DNA of 64,000 bases from Symsagittifera roscoffensis (taxonomy: Eukaryota; Xenacoelomorpha; Acoela; Convolutidae). The stretch's first letter is position 1. Every line of letters starts with the position of its first letter. The stretch covers positions 53,034,213 through 53,098,212 of the forward strand of contig NC_087068.1 in NCBI RefSeq assembly GCF_963678635.1. Reading direction: 5' to 3'. This document shows, piece by piece, positions 8,947 to 20,200 of the stretch. Made by a program: the position numbers and the translations under genes. The notes beneath the pieces are model-generated. The model had not been told where the DNA came from. It saw only the letters and a list, made by a program, of their open reading frames with translations, and ran no database searches.

Positions 8947-9024
8947 GTAAGTATGAATTAAATGAATATAACTAACTAATTGAAATATTAAAAACTCACC
9001 ATTCTTTATTCATGTTTTCTTTAG
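8947..9024 (+). other. Predicted small intron just after the last stop codon
   Basis: CAG|GTAAGT directly follows the TAA stop at 8941-8943, so the exon junction would fall three bases after the stop. A branch-point-like ACTAACTAAT lies at 8971-8980 and a TTTTCTTTAG acceptor ends at 9024, giving a 78-base intron. The long minus-strand copy keeps donor, branch site and acceptor at the same place (38297-38380). The duplicated copies keep the branch site and acceptor but not the donor. Confidence 0.6.
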
Positions 9025-9428
9025 ATTTTTAGCCTTCATCCGACGATCACCTACAAAAACCACAAAAGACAAATAAAAATCGCAAATTTCATCAAACAGA
9101 TTTCAAAAATTCTATTAATCTCTTACACTTATAAATTTATAAATTTAATACCAATGCAGTAAATTCATTTCTAAAATTTTCCCCACAAGCAGTAAATCTA
9201 ATTATGATGAAAATTTGTAACTTAAAATTCCCCCATAACTAGCAGTAAATTTCCAAATTCTATGCAGTAAATTAATAAAATGCAAATGCAGTACTAACCT
9301 TTTGATATTTTCATTCATTCGCACAGAAATTCTATCCACACTCGCACAGCTCGCCCACGAAGAATTGTTTAAAATAATGAATTTCAGTTTCAAGTTTTCA
9401 CACTCAACAACTCTAACATATAATAACA
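9025..9428 (+). promoter_or_regulatory. 3' untranslated leader to the LTR with repeated GCAGTAAAT motifs
   Basis: No ORF is present. GCAGTAAAT occurs at 9156, 9189, 9242 and 9264, with a related GCAGTACT at 9288, interspersed with short C-runs. The homologous interval of the minus-strand copies contains related motifs and C-runs (read on their sense strand). A second conserved block (CTCGCCCACGAAGAATTG) lies at about 9350-9367. The region is a candidate cis-acting RNA element, such as one for export or packaging; that is inference. Confidence 0.45.
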
Positions 9429-10672
9429 TGTTTCAAACTTTCCTTTAACCCGGTTGGAAAGGAATCATATACTAAACAAAACTAACCAACGCAGCTTACT
9501 AAATACCACAAATCATAGAATAACAGCATGACTAAGAAAAGGAAACCAACGGTACCCAAACCGGATTAACCCAGTTTAAAACTGGATAATTTATTCTTCT
9601 GAAGACTATTATAAAGTCTAAGAAAGAAATAATAAAACACAAAAAAGTCGAAAGACAAACCCATACCACAAACAATTTGATTTTTGAAAAAAGGACACAA
9701 CCAACAAAACATAAGAAAAACCACAACAAACCCAACATAAAACGTTGTCACATAACAGGACCCCTCACAAAAACCGCATGAAATCATACTCCCACTCCTG
9801 GCCTAACCCACCAGGAAGGACGTCCTGAGCATGCTCTATAGCCGGCCTAACCCACCGCGCTACATCCACGCTTTGTGACCACACCTCTATTTTTAATAAG
9901 AGCTACTCAAGTGTGAGTAACTCTTCAAAATAACCGAACTAAAACAAAAAGCTTTTGTGAAAACAACTAACTAAAATCATAATTAAAAAATATTAAACTA
10001 ATAAATGTTTTATAAAATGTAAATTACATTATGCAATACATAGATCAGAATACAACACCAAGGACGAACATCTAAAGACAAAACGACCCCACTACGCTCG
10101 AGAGAGAATGACCAACCACAATCGATATGCCACTCACAATCACAACTCAAAGGATTTAGAGTACGACTTGACTTCGCAGAAAAGGACTTCATTGAACTAG
10201 ACCAATGACCACCTCGATGTTCAAGTATACGTACAGATCCGAGTAACCAGGCATCCCCTCCACGCACAATCTCCACGCCATTCCCAAACTAGATCAGACA
10301 CAAAAGAAGTTCTCCACACAGAACAGAAAAACCTGACATAGCAAACCATTCTGAAATCAGATTTGAATTTGTTGCAAAGACTTAGTCGTTGTCACTAGAA
10401 GACCCAACGTCTTATGTCATCTAACTCCAGCTTCCTGGAACTTCTTTAACAAAAAGGAAACAAAAGAAATATGATGTTCGCCAAACACCAACGTCCATCA
10501 TCCATCCTTCGAATTGCAGAAGAACCATTCTAAAAAACTCTGTAAAACCCGGATGGGTGGAACCTGATCTAAACTACATTTTATGATTGGATAAATTAGA
10601 TATTTTACCAATGTAAAGTATTTAATATTAACCAATCATGATCCATCTAACTAACAACCCACTTATTTGTAA

Positions 10673-10700
10673 GTGCTGAAGTTACTTGTAATTTCAGCAC
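10673..10700 (+). promoter_or_regulatory. LTR stem-loop upstream of the poly(A) signal
   Basis: GTGCTGAA (10673-10680) pairs with TTCAGCAC (10693-10700) across a 12-base loop. In the minus-strand LTR at 23777-25275 the same site forms a longer 13-bp perfect stem (24020-24047), so the structure is kept while the loop changes. It lies about 60 bases before an AATAAA and may sit in the transcribed R region. Confidence 0.5.
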
Positions 10701-10761
10701 CAGAGAGATTTGAATTTAACTTAGAAATTAGTTGGACTCTCCCGAGCACTTCAGCAACCGC

Positions 10762-10767
10762 AATAAA
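10762..10767 (+). terminator. AATAAA polyadenylation signal in the LTR
   Basis: A canonical AATAAA lies in the 3' third of the LTR, downstream of the stem-loop. A related AATAAA is found in the corresponding part of the minus-strand LTR near 23940. This fits a retroelement R/U5 boundary just downstream. Confidence 0.45.
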
Positions 10768-10967
10768 CCAGTATACCCTAGATCTATTGAGCCTAGCAGA
10801 GACTAGTTAAACAACCTGAGACTAGATAGTATAAGAGTAAGATTAGGATCGGTATTAGACTAAGAAGTTGCACGAATCTATCCGGCCGAAAATAAGATAG
10901 CGTGACGAGCAGACGGTGTACCCTATCCGAAATTACTCTATGAGTTAACCACATCGGTCCTAACTCA

Positions 10968-11551
10968 TGTGGTAAGTAACCTTTTTGAATACGTTGTCAA
11001 ATCTAGTTCCTGCGTATTCTAAATGCTGAAAACATAAAAGTCTTTGCATCAACGAAGTCTAATCTCGTCGGAGAGTTAAAATCTCTTCATCACAATCAGG
11101 AACTTGAGAGTTCCACTATTCTAGATTAAATTTTCGATAAATTACCACCAATTTAAAAACAATCTTGAAGATTTTACATAGCTCAGTGCAATTTAGGGCA
11201 AATCACGAAATTTTATTCTAACGAACGACTATGGGATAAGTCTTAATCACATCACCACAAGATGTTGCGTGCCACAACTAGTAAGCTAAGGAAAAAAAAT
11301 CAATCCGAATCGTTTGCCTTGGTTTTTGCAGCGATAAGAGCAACTGTTGGCAAATGAAAGTACTCGCTTTGCATTTATTCTAAAAAACACGTACTTTGAG
11401 ACTGTTCCAAATTTAAACAATAAACATCCACTCACAGAGCAAGACTTTAGCAAAGCTTAAGTTTTAATTTTTTGTTTCAATTCAGATCACAAAATTCGGA
11501 TATTTATAGAAAAATTATTCAATAGATGAACATTAAAAAACCCACAGTTCA
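10968..11551. other. Flank between the LTR and the BEL/Pao fossil
   Basis: No ORF or motif can be supported here. The sequence immediately after the LTR is presumably the host insertion site or the decayed 5' part of the BEL/Pao element. Confidence 0.4.
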
Positions 11552-14540
11552 TTGCTGCATGCGGCATATCGCAATTTCTCTTCAAATTTGTCACCCTATA
11601 AGATTAAACTCTCTAATAAAACACCTTGTAAACCTCCTGAAGGTTCGTGGAGATCAGCGGTGGTTGAAGGTTACTCAAAAATCTCTGACAGTAACATGAG
11701 TTGCTCCACTTCCATAAGTGACACAAGAGGTCCCCTACAGGGGACTAAGTTGAAATTCATTTTCAAAAATAAAACAATTAATGCTCTCGCTTTTTGCGAT
11801 TCCGCTTGTACTCACTAGTGTTTATCAGATCGTCTAGCAAAAATTCTCGAGCTCTCCGATGGACCGTTAGCTTTATTTGTAATTGGGTTTATTTTATCAG
11901 GTAATTTAGTTTTAGCTACACTAAATTCAGGTCTAAGAGGAAGCTGTAAATGGTACTGTTGACACCGCCTTCACTGTTTGAGCGTGTTTTAAGATGAAAT
12001 TAATGTTGGTTCCGATACTATCGATATGCTGGTGCTGCAGCGACAATTTCCGTACTTAGAGGCCTCATTACAGTTACTCGGATATTGAGATGATGCTGGG
12101 TCAGGCTGTGTTTTATTATAATTCTCCGTTTGAAAATTTCCATAGCAAGGATCAAAAATCGCCGACTGCTGCTTGTATACTGTTAGGTTAGGTATTAAGA
12201 GGTCCATAACTTTCGGCATTTAATTAAACTCTATATGCTTTAAATGCAGCATGGAAAAAAATTCAAATGGAGTCATATGGATGCCGTGTGGAATCAGATG
12301 GAGCAGGTCGATGCTCGTTCGGAAGCCCACACGCAATTGAATAGAACGATGTGCTCCGGAGACAATGTTAAATTAGATGGCAAGTATTACTCTTCTCTAG
12401 TAGAGTTGCAATTGTTCGAAAAACGGCCCGAAACTACAAGACTCTGTTGTCAGTTTTTTCGCAATCAATTGAGGAGGATTTACAAAAAGTAATTTTAATA
12501 AAATCGAACCCTCATGATACGAAGTGTGGTTCTGGTCGTGACTGGTACCTCCCTCAGCATCATGTGATCAGTTCTCAAAACAGGGAAAATAAGGTGAGTT
12601 CTAAAAGTTTGACGGTCTTTCCATAAATAAGGGATGTTGGCCAGGTTGGATCTAATTTAGAGTCTTATGCATGAGTTAATGCGCTTTCGGCATTATTTTA
12701 TCGTGATGAAATCATGCTGCTTCATGCTGACAAAGCCAAAAATCAAACATCCCTCCGTTTTCTGTGGCGGTAAAAATCCACGTCAGATGTAGAATCATTC
12801 CAACACACGCGACATATCTTCGACGCTCGGGTTACACCAACATGCACCAATTTTCTTTTCCAGCAAACAGCAAAAGGCAGTGTACCTAGAAGCGGCTTCC
12901 GCAATAAGGCTAAACTTTAAAAATTATGGCTACCTGGATTACGTCGCGAGCCCCAAAATAGCACATAAGCTGAGTCAAGACGTGGTTGCCTTGCTGAAAA
13001 AGTTGGCTTAAAACTTACTAAGTTTGTAAGCAAAATTCATGAGCTAGCTGAAGCAATGAACTCTGCAGCAGGGACAACTCTCGAGCGCAAACAAATATCC
13101 CTTAATCAGGAACGTTATCCCACGTGTTCAGCTTAAAAAGGAGCACGATCAACGCTCTTATCGTCCGGTGCAATTAATTTTGGTATCATCCGTGTTCAAA
13201 CCGCTCGATCTCGTCGCAACGACACCGTGAGAGCGCGTTTTTTTGAGGATATTTGGCGCTCAACTGGCCAGCAGTGGATCGACCCTTCTTCTGAAGCTCT
13301 TAAGACACACTTTCTCTATTGGCATTCCGAATTACTTAAGTTGATACATAAAGCCATTTCGCGGTGTTATTTCAATGTTCGCGCCAAAGTTCACCAGTTA
13401 CACATTGTTGGTGACTCCTTGTAAGTGTTATTCGAGGTTGCAGTTTTTTGTGCTCGGGCCTTAGACACTAATGAAATTAAGGTTTCTATCGTCTTTGGCA
13501 ATGCCAGGGTTGTGCCTTATACGGCAATGTCCGAACCGAGTTTGAAATTACAGGCCGCTCTTCTTAGTTTTTCTCTTCTTTAATCTAATCAAAAAACGCT
13601 AACAAACTCAACAAAAAGTCTGATAGCATCACGGCGCTTCAGTGCTTTATCTTGAGCAAAAAAAACTTGCTTATTTTGTCACCAATCGGTGGCGGAATTT
13701 TTTGATTAATAAGTTAATGACCACGGTTAATGACTACAGTTAGTTTACTTGGTTAAAAAGTGGCCTCATGTCGCTAGTGGCGACAACCCAGTAGATATCA
13801 AAACCCGCGGTATTTCAGTTGAGTTTTTTAGAGAAAGTAATTGAATCCACGGGCATTGTTTGCTTCTATCAGATATTTGGCCAAAACAACCTTCAACAGA
13901 CGTCATTAACAGACGTCGTTTTTTTTCAGAGCCATTTTGATGATTTTGTTGATTTTACCGTTACTTTCTCTGACTTACCTGCTGCGTTTAATACCCAGCC
14001 ACAAACTTTTCGTAACTTAGATGCGTCAATGATTGAACAATCTGAACTTGAAATTGGGGAGTAAAAATGGTGCGGTTTCGCAATTGCAGCCATTCTCAAA
14101 GAACTCGAGTTATTGTCCTCTAGAAAGAAAGCCAAGTCAATGGGTTGGATTTCAGCCTATTCATCGCTTGCAGGTTCAATTAATCTCTTTCGTTGCACCA
14201 GTCGTTTCAAGCGCTTGTCTTGTTTATCCGACTTTAGTAGTCTTGTTTATCCGATACTTTCACAGCGAGCATCACCATCGGAGCCTTAATAATCTACGTC
14301 CAGTGGCTCGAATTGCGTTCACTCCACTGGACTACTCTGTCAGACAGCGTATTCTAAAAACTATTACCGTTAAAGCAATAATGTCAGATCTCCCGGTTGA
14401 GCGTTTGGTATTCAAGTAACCACCTTTGTTCCATGCCATATAACTATCCGGAGCAGCTCGGAGAAAAGGTAAACCATCTTGTTACCTTGTTCAGTTGTCT
14501 ACCCAACCGTGCCGTTCAAACTGTTGAAATCAGTCTATAA
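11552..14540 (+). pseudogene. pol: Decayed BEL/Pao retrotransposon pol
   Basis: Many frames are broken, but a run of BEL/Pao landmarks appears in the right order on the + strand. First is a protease-like LAFCDSACTH (11786-11815). RT blocks follow: WYLPQHHV (near 12543), TSLRFLWR (near 12750), TRHIF and PTCTNFLFQQTA (12797-12865), then YLDYVASP and LSQDVVALL (12930-12995), then KLTKFVSK (near 13010). RNase H or linker blocks are QLHIVGDSL (near 13400), NARVVPYTAMSEPSLKLQAA (near 13500-13560) and NPVDIKTRG (near 13787). Integrase remnants are IMSDLPVERL (near 14380) and LFSCLPNRAVQ (near 14490). The RT active-site box lacks its double Asp. The element copied itself through an RNA intermediate when alive; this copy cannot. 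LTRs were not identified. Confidence 0.8.
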
Positions 14541-17050
14541 ATTGTACTCTGAGCAAAAACTTGAAATTAAAATTAAGATTTAAGACTTAGCATTTTTTCA
14601 GTAAGTGTTTTTTCGCTGAAAGAGCGTACAAAAGCAGCATTTTCCCCACAACGTTCAGTCTTTTAAACCAATTCTATTTTTGTCTAATTTCATTTCCAAA
14701 ATTATTTTTTTGTTGTTGTTTTCACCTTTATCTTTTTGCCTACTGGTCTACATAAAATTATTGAAATTTTTTGTCTTCTTGAAACATTTTGTTTTATACA
14801 GTATCTTTGCTTTTGCGAAATCGTAACGTTTGATATTTTGGTCCTGAACTTTGTCAATTGTATCTTATTGGCCAGGTTTTTCTGATATCTCCTGTCTATC
14901 TGAAGCTGGAAATTTGACACGAAATTTTTTTGATCGTTTTAATTAAAAAACGCTGTCATTTATTAAAACTTTAAAACGTTTTATGTTCTACATTATGCAA
15001 AAAAACTTAAGTTTTTATAGTGATATAAGTTTGCTTAACACATTGATCCGACATTGGTTCAAACCCTATGTCTTCTCAGCAAATTGATTGTTCAGGGGCA
15101 CGTTCTTATTGAACAACCTGGCAAGCTCTCAATCTGGCAACCCAAAAAAGGCCATGGATACTTTCGGAAAGTTTGTGCTCCCGAAAGATAGGAATCCACG
15201 AAGCCTGATTGATGAAAATGATGAATATTGTCTGCATTGGTGAGTAAGTAGCCTGATCTGTGATAATGGCTGCAAAAATAGTGCCTGCATCGAAGACGTG
15301 AATGGTAATATTGAAGGTTCTCGCAAAAATTTACCCAAAGTTGTTGCAAAATTTGGCGGCTGCGGAGGCAATGGTTTTATCGGAGATGCGACTCGGCGGT
15401 GACGAATGTGGTAATACGTGACCATTGAGATGCATTATGGAAATTTTTATATGTGCTTCGAAATTTTTTAACAATTTATTGAACAAGTCTAGGGTTTAGT
15501 GACGGAAAGTTTATTTAATCACACAGAATAGTAGGACTGAAAACTTAAGATTTAAAACGAAAAAATGGTTCAGTAGGTTCACTTTTGAGCTTTTCCCTTG
15601 TTTCTTATTCACCTTGCTCAATTTGTTACAGAAAATGGCATGCGGAATATTTAGGCGGTGGCAAACATATTTGGTCTCCTTCCCCTAATTCATTGTAAAA
15701 CAGATGCTTATGTAATGTTTTATAAAAATGATGCTTATGGGTGGATTCAACAAAGAGCCAAATTTTGATTTTCTAAAAACAGCTGATAGATCAAAAATAC
15801 ATTTGAGGCAAGAGTTGACTCAAATTAGGTTTGCATCTTTAAACTTTTCAAACCTCTCGTGGTTTAAGGTAGCAGAAGACAACATATTTTTTATAACACA
15901 TATTAATTAAACAAATTGATTAGTTGAAGATTTGTAACACAGATAAATTAAGCGTGCAGCTTTTCTGAAATGAAAACAAAACTTTAAAATATGGAATGCA
16001 AAAAAAAGATTAATTGCTTAAGATGAAACGATTAAACTGAAGGGCTTCTTTGGTTAAAAAAGAACTTTTGTAAACAAATTATTCTTCAAGAGGAATAGAA
16101 AAAAAAAGTTTCGTTTCATTTTTTTTTAATCTTATTTTATTTTAATTGGTTTTTTGAGTCAAATGTTGCCGACCTTGCTTAATTCACAAAAGCGTGCGGA
16201 ATCAACAAAAAAATTTCATCCCACTCCTGCAAAACTGACTGAAGACTGCATATGTAGCTCAGTAACCTCATTAGTTTAAGAACTGGCCACAGACAGCTAT
16301 ATTCCATTTGCATGATGTAGAGTAAAACGGAAACTGCCGTGATGTAAAATAAATCTCAAAAGACCATAACTGCTCAAAGAAAAACCCTTTTTGAATAAAA
16401 ACTGTAAAATTGTATTCTACAAACTAAAAACAAATGCAAACCGAATATCGTACAAAACTTCAAATCGATTGTAAAAACATAAGTTGGGCGGTTTCGTAAC
16501 AAATAAGCCCAATCAATTTGAATACTACTTCCAAAGTTGTCCCTATCTTAGAAACGTGGATGCTATTTTTATTTGATAGGGTATCTAAGTGTGCTAAAAA
16601 CGAATTTTTATACATACTTCTGTTAGCATGGCTTTATGTGGCGTTTGAGGGTTATTTGACATCTTTAAAAGCAAAAATAGGCCCAGCTTCGTACGTGTGA
16701 AAGAAATTGATTAATCGATAGCTTCTTAAGTAAAGATCCAAAACAAGGGCGGATCTAGGATTTTTTCAAAGAAGGTGGCAGATTATCAAAAACAAATCTA
16801 AAATTTTGGTCTACCATTTTTAGGTAGATTAAATTGATTTTCTGAGCCCTCCTAAATTAGTTTTAAAAAAAAAACCCTGTTTTGGCCAAAGTTTTTGCAC
16901 CCAAGGCAAATTTTGAAAACAAAACAGGCCGTAAAAATCGTCTTTACGGCCTTTTTGACAGTTTTGACTAATAATCGCATTTTTTGGCGCACTCCCACCT
17001 CAAAGTTAATATATTGGCGCCCAGACCACCTTTACAAATGTTTTAGGGTC
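14541..17050. other. AT-rich non-coding stretch
   Basis: I see no gene. Short open frames of 60-98 codons occur on both strands but match nothing I recognise. The segment near 15070-15420 is less AT-biased and may be an old decayed element. A perfect 9-bp inverted repeat (GGCCGTAAA...TTTACGGCC) lies at 16927-16951. Confidence 0.4.
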
Positions 17051-17250
17051 NNNNNNNNNNNNNNNNNNNNNNNNNNNNNNNNNNNNNNNNNNNNNNNNNN
17101 NNNNNNNNNNNNNNNNNNNNNNNNNNNNNNNNNNNNNNNNNNNNNNNNNNNNNNNNNNNNNNNNNNNNNNNNNNNNNNNNNNNNNNNNNNNNNNNNNNNN
17201 NNNNNNNNNNNNNNNNNNNNNNNNNNNNNNNNNNNNNNNNNNNNNNNNNN
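17051..17250. other. Assembly gap of 200 N
   Basis: An unbroken run of N spans exactly 200 positions, a conventional placeholder length, so the true size is unknown. Frames drawn across it have no meaning. Confidence 0.99.
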
Positions 17251-20200
17251 TTTAAGCTCATAGTAAGTTTTCTACATAGAAACAAACAATTAAGAGAGAA
17301 AATGGGTCCAGCAATAACGTTGTTTCAAACTCATACCTTTTTTTATAGAAAAAAATTTTCTCGATATTTTTGAACATATAAAATATTTGAATGTGCGACT
17401 TTCTTTCTCGAGTATAGTGTGAGACAAAGATAAATGCAAATTCTGGATTTTTCCACATTTTTGGCTTCACGCGGCGTTTGTTCATCATTATATTTACTCG
17501 CTTTCCTCATTTTAACGGTTAAGTAGAAGAGTGTTTCAATTTTCATGATTTTCTTATCTGTGACATTGAGTTTGTTGAAACAGGACCTTATTGTTGCTGA
17601 TCTTTTCAGGACTTTATTCTTGTTTTTTTGAGAAGACATTGATCTTGACAAATGAAGATATTGCTATAACTAACTTCTAATTTGAATAAGTCTAAATTCA
17701 CATTTTTCTAAAGAATGTTCGAGCAATTTTGACATTGATCAAGAATTTATTTCGTTTGAAAATCTTGCGAAGGCGTCAACCAACATTATGAGACTGATTT
17801 ATCGAAATGACGGATTTCCATAACTTTACCACGCAATCTTTTGTGTTAAAATTATGCAACATATGGTCAACGAAATCTGTTCAACCTTGAATTTTCAAAA
17901 CTAAACAGTAATATTGAGGCAATTGGAATTGTAAGATTTAAAAACTAACAACAGTAAAAAAAAATTAACAGCAAATGGTAGAAACTGTCGGTGAAATCAA
18001 ATACTGATAATTTCGTAAAGCTTAGATTGAAACATTTGCTCTGAGAGGATACAAATTAATTGTTTGTTTTATTTTGAAATTTGTTTTTCCCAGCAAAATG
18101 ATCCGTGAAAAAAATCGTTTTAGTTGCTGCAACAGAGAATTTGAGTTTGATTTTTTCCACTGTGTAAATATATAATCACTTACAGGATTGGATTATCAAA
18201 AACTTAATTAAACTAAAAAGCAAATCAATGATGCTTTAACTGATCATACTTGATTAAATATCAACTATTTTGTACAAATGAAGCAAGCTTACTGGTTGGA
18301 CATTTCGTTTGGTCGATCATCTGATCTGTTATGCTTAAGTAATTTGGTTGCAGGTCCATCCAAAAGATCCTCGCTGAAATATGACATTTACCAAAATTAA
18401 ATTACCCAAAAAGTAAAATTACCAAAATTAAGTTACCAAAATTATTCAAATTCCTGTGAATAAACCAAAAATATATTTTTTGCTCCAATAATAGCAATAT
18501 ACCAAAAAAAGTAAATATTGAAATTTTGTGTTTCGCTATACCAGTTTTCTTATAATTTTTTCTGATGTTTTATGATATCTCTGATCTTTGAGAAAATTTG
18601 AATATCAAAAACCCTAATTTTTGAGGGTTTTTCGCGCTTAATTAGAATCATAAAGGAGAATCAAAGACCAAGAGTTTTTCCCAAACTTTTGAATTAAAAA
18701 GAAAACAAAATGTGATGTTAATTTCATGTGTAGTAGCTTTTTCAACTGTTAATGCACCATAAAAACTAAATAAAATTTTTCATTTATTTATGATGGCGAA
18801 CCCCTGTAAAACTCTGCCTAAGTGACGAAATTGTGATTCTTTCATCTTTTCTGTAGTTTCATGGTGATTCTGAACTGTGGCCGTTAACTTAGTCATGCTG
18901 AAACGAGGTAGGGATATCCAAAGCACCACTTCTAAAGTGAAAATCATTCTGCCACAATTTCCTTCCTTATTGCGTTATAAAACTGAAGAAGAAAGTTAGC
19001 AAAAGCAATTTTTTTTGATACGCTAAACGAGCTGTTTTTGCTTACTTCAATAGCTTCAAATACAATTTTCTATCAAGTTTTTTTTAGTTTCAGCATCATC
19101 AAAAGTATGAAAACCTGGAAACTTCGAGCTATATTGGAAGTTCTTAAAATGAAAATAACCATAAATTTTAATCAATTTTCAACAAAATTACTATTTAAAA
19201 TCAGATTTTTTTGTTGTTTCAGTGAATTAATTCTGAATGCATGTTTACTGAGACGCAAACAAATTGGCATCGCAAAAACAAGAATCAAAATCAGCATTAT
19301 CTAAATGGACAAATAACGAGAATGGTCACCCCTTTCCGCAATCTCGGCTCGAAAACGACTAATGGATCATAAGTCTTTTTAAAAGTTCTCTTCATTTTTT
19401 GTGGACTCCAGTCGAGATAGACCATGCCTTTTCCGGCTGATTGCATTTTTGAGGCGGTACTAAGTGTCACTTTCGCATGTGTTATTTTTGATGAAAGGGA
19501 GGAGAATTTATTCCTATTAATATCATTGTCCAGAAAAAAAAACACAACTAGGTGAAGGTGAACAAAACTGTAAATTGGGCGCATCGCTCTTTGAAAAAGT
19601 CAGATTATTGGATGTCGGAGCAAGTTGTTGACCTAACTTTCTTAAAATAGCACCACTAGAATCAGCATTCGGTTGGCGTTGATTGCAGCCCAAACCATGA
19701 AATTCCACGGAGCATGCCAAAAAATTGGTTCATGCTTCCTTCAGAGAAACGAAGGTTTTATGATGTTACCCACGCAAAAAAATGCAGTTAAGCAAAGTAA
19801 AATAAAATAACTTTGTCCACTTGAGTTTAGTGTTGATTTAATTTGTTCCCAATTAAATTAAGCTATTGTGTTTTTGCCGTTTCAAATATTTTCAGTGTTT
19901 TTACCATGGTAACTTATTTTTGCGCTTCAGTTAATTTATTTGTTTGCTAAACCTTATTTTTCTTTTGAATAAACGAGCCTAACGATTTTGAAGATTGACT
20001 AATTGAGCTTTTTCAATTTTCAACAGTCCATATTATCAATTGATATATCTCAAAAATCAAATCTCAACTTCAAAAAGTTACCGGCTACCGAAAAGTCATT
20101 TTGGAAAAGGTATCTTCGAAAAAGTTTGCTAAAACCATCGTTATATTAAAAATTTTTAAATTTTTTCTGTTTAAAATCTCAAACTATTGTAAAAAATTAT

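Larger units (their letters stand above)
9429..10967 (+). repeat. 3' LTR of the + strand element (about 1.5 kb)
   Basis: This segment aligns by eye with five LTR copies on the minus strand. It starts near TGTTTCAAACTTTCC and ends at TAACTCA, giving TG...CA termini. The left border is approximate because similarity in some copies runs slightly further. Landmarks are a GC-richer block at 9800-9870, a stem-loop at 10673-10700, an AATAAA at 10762-10767, and a conserved GTGACGAGCAGACGGT block near 10900. The matching 5' LTR lies outside the window, so LTR divergence and target-site duplication cannot be checked here. Confidence 0.85.

Noticed and set aside
9532-9787. Cys/Phe-rich minus-strand open frames in the + strand LTR
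   Set aside because: They are antisense to the LTR, and the equivalent positions in other LTRs are not conserved at protein level.
15092-15425. Overlapping minus-strand open frames of 85 and 98 codons
   Set aside because: Composition is somewhat richer in G+C than the surroundings, but no domain, splice pattern or homologous copy supports a gene.
16740-16800. AGGGCGGATCTAGGATTT-like sequence resembling a DNA-transposon terminus
   Set aside because: No matching inverted end or target-site duplication could be found nearby.
16895-17285. Open frames running through the N block
   Set aside because: They consist mostly of undefined residues and exist only because N cannot form stops.
19297-19720. 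Minus-strand open frames suggesting a decayed transposase
   Set aside because: A short WNFMVWAAI-type string looks vaguely transposase-like, but no catalytic triad or second motif could be found.
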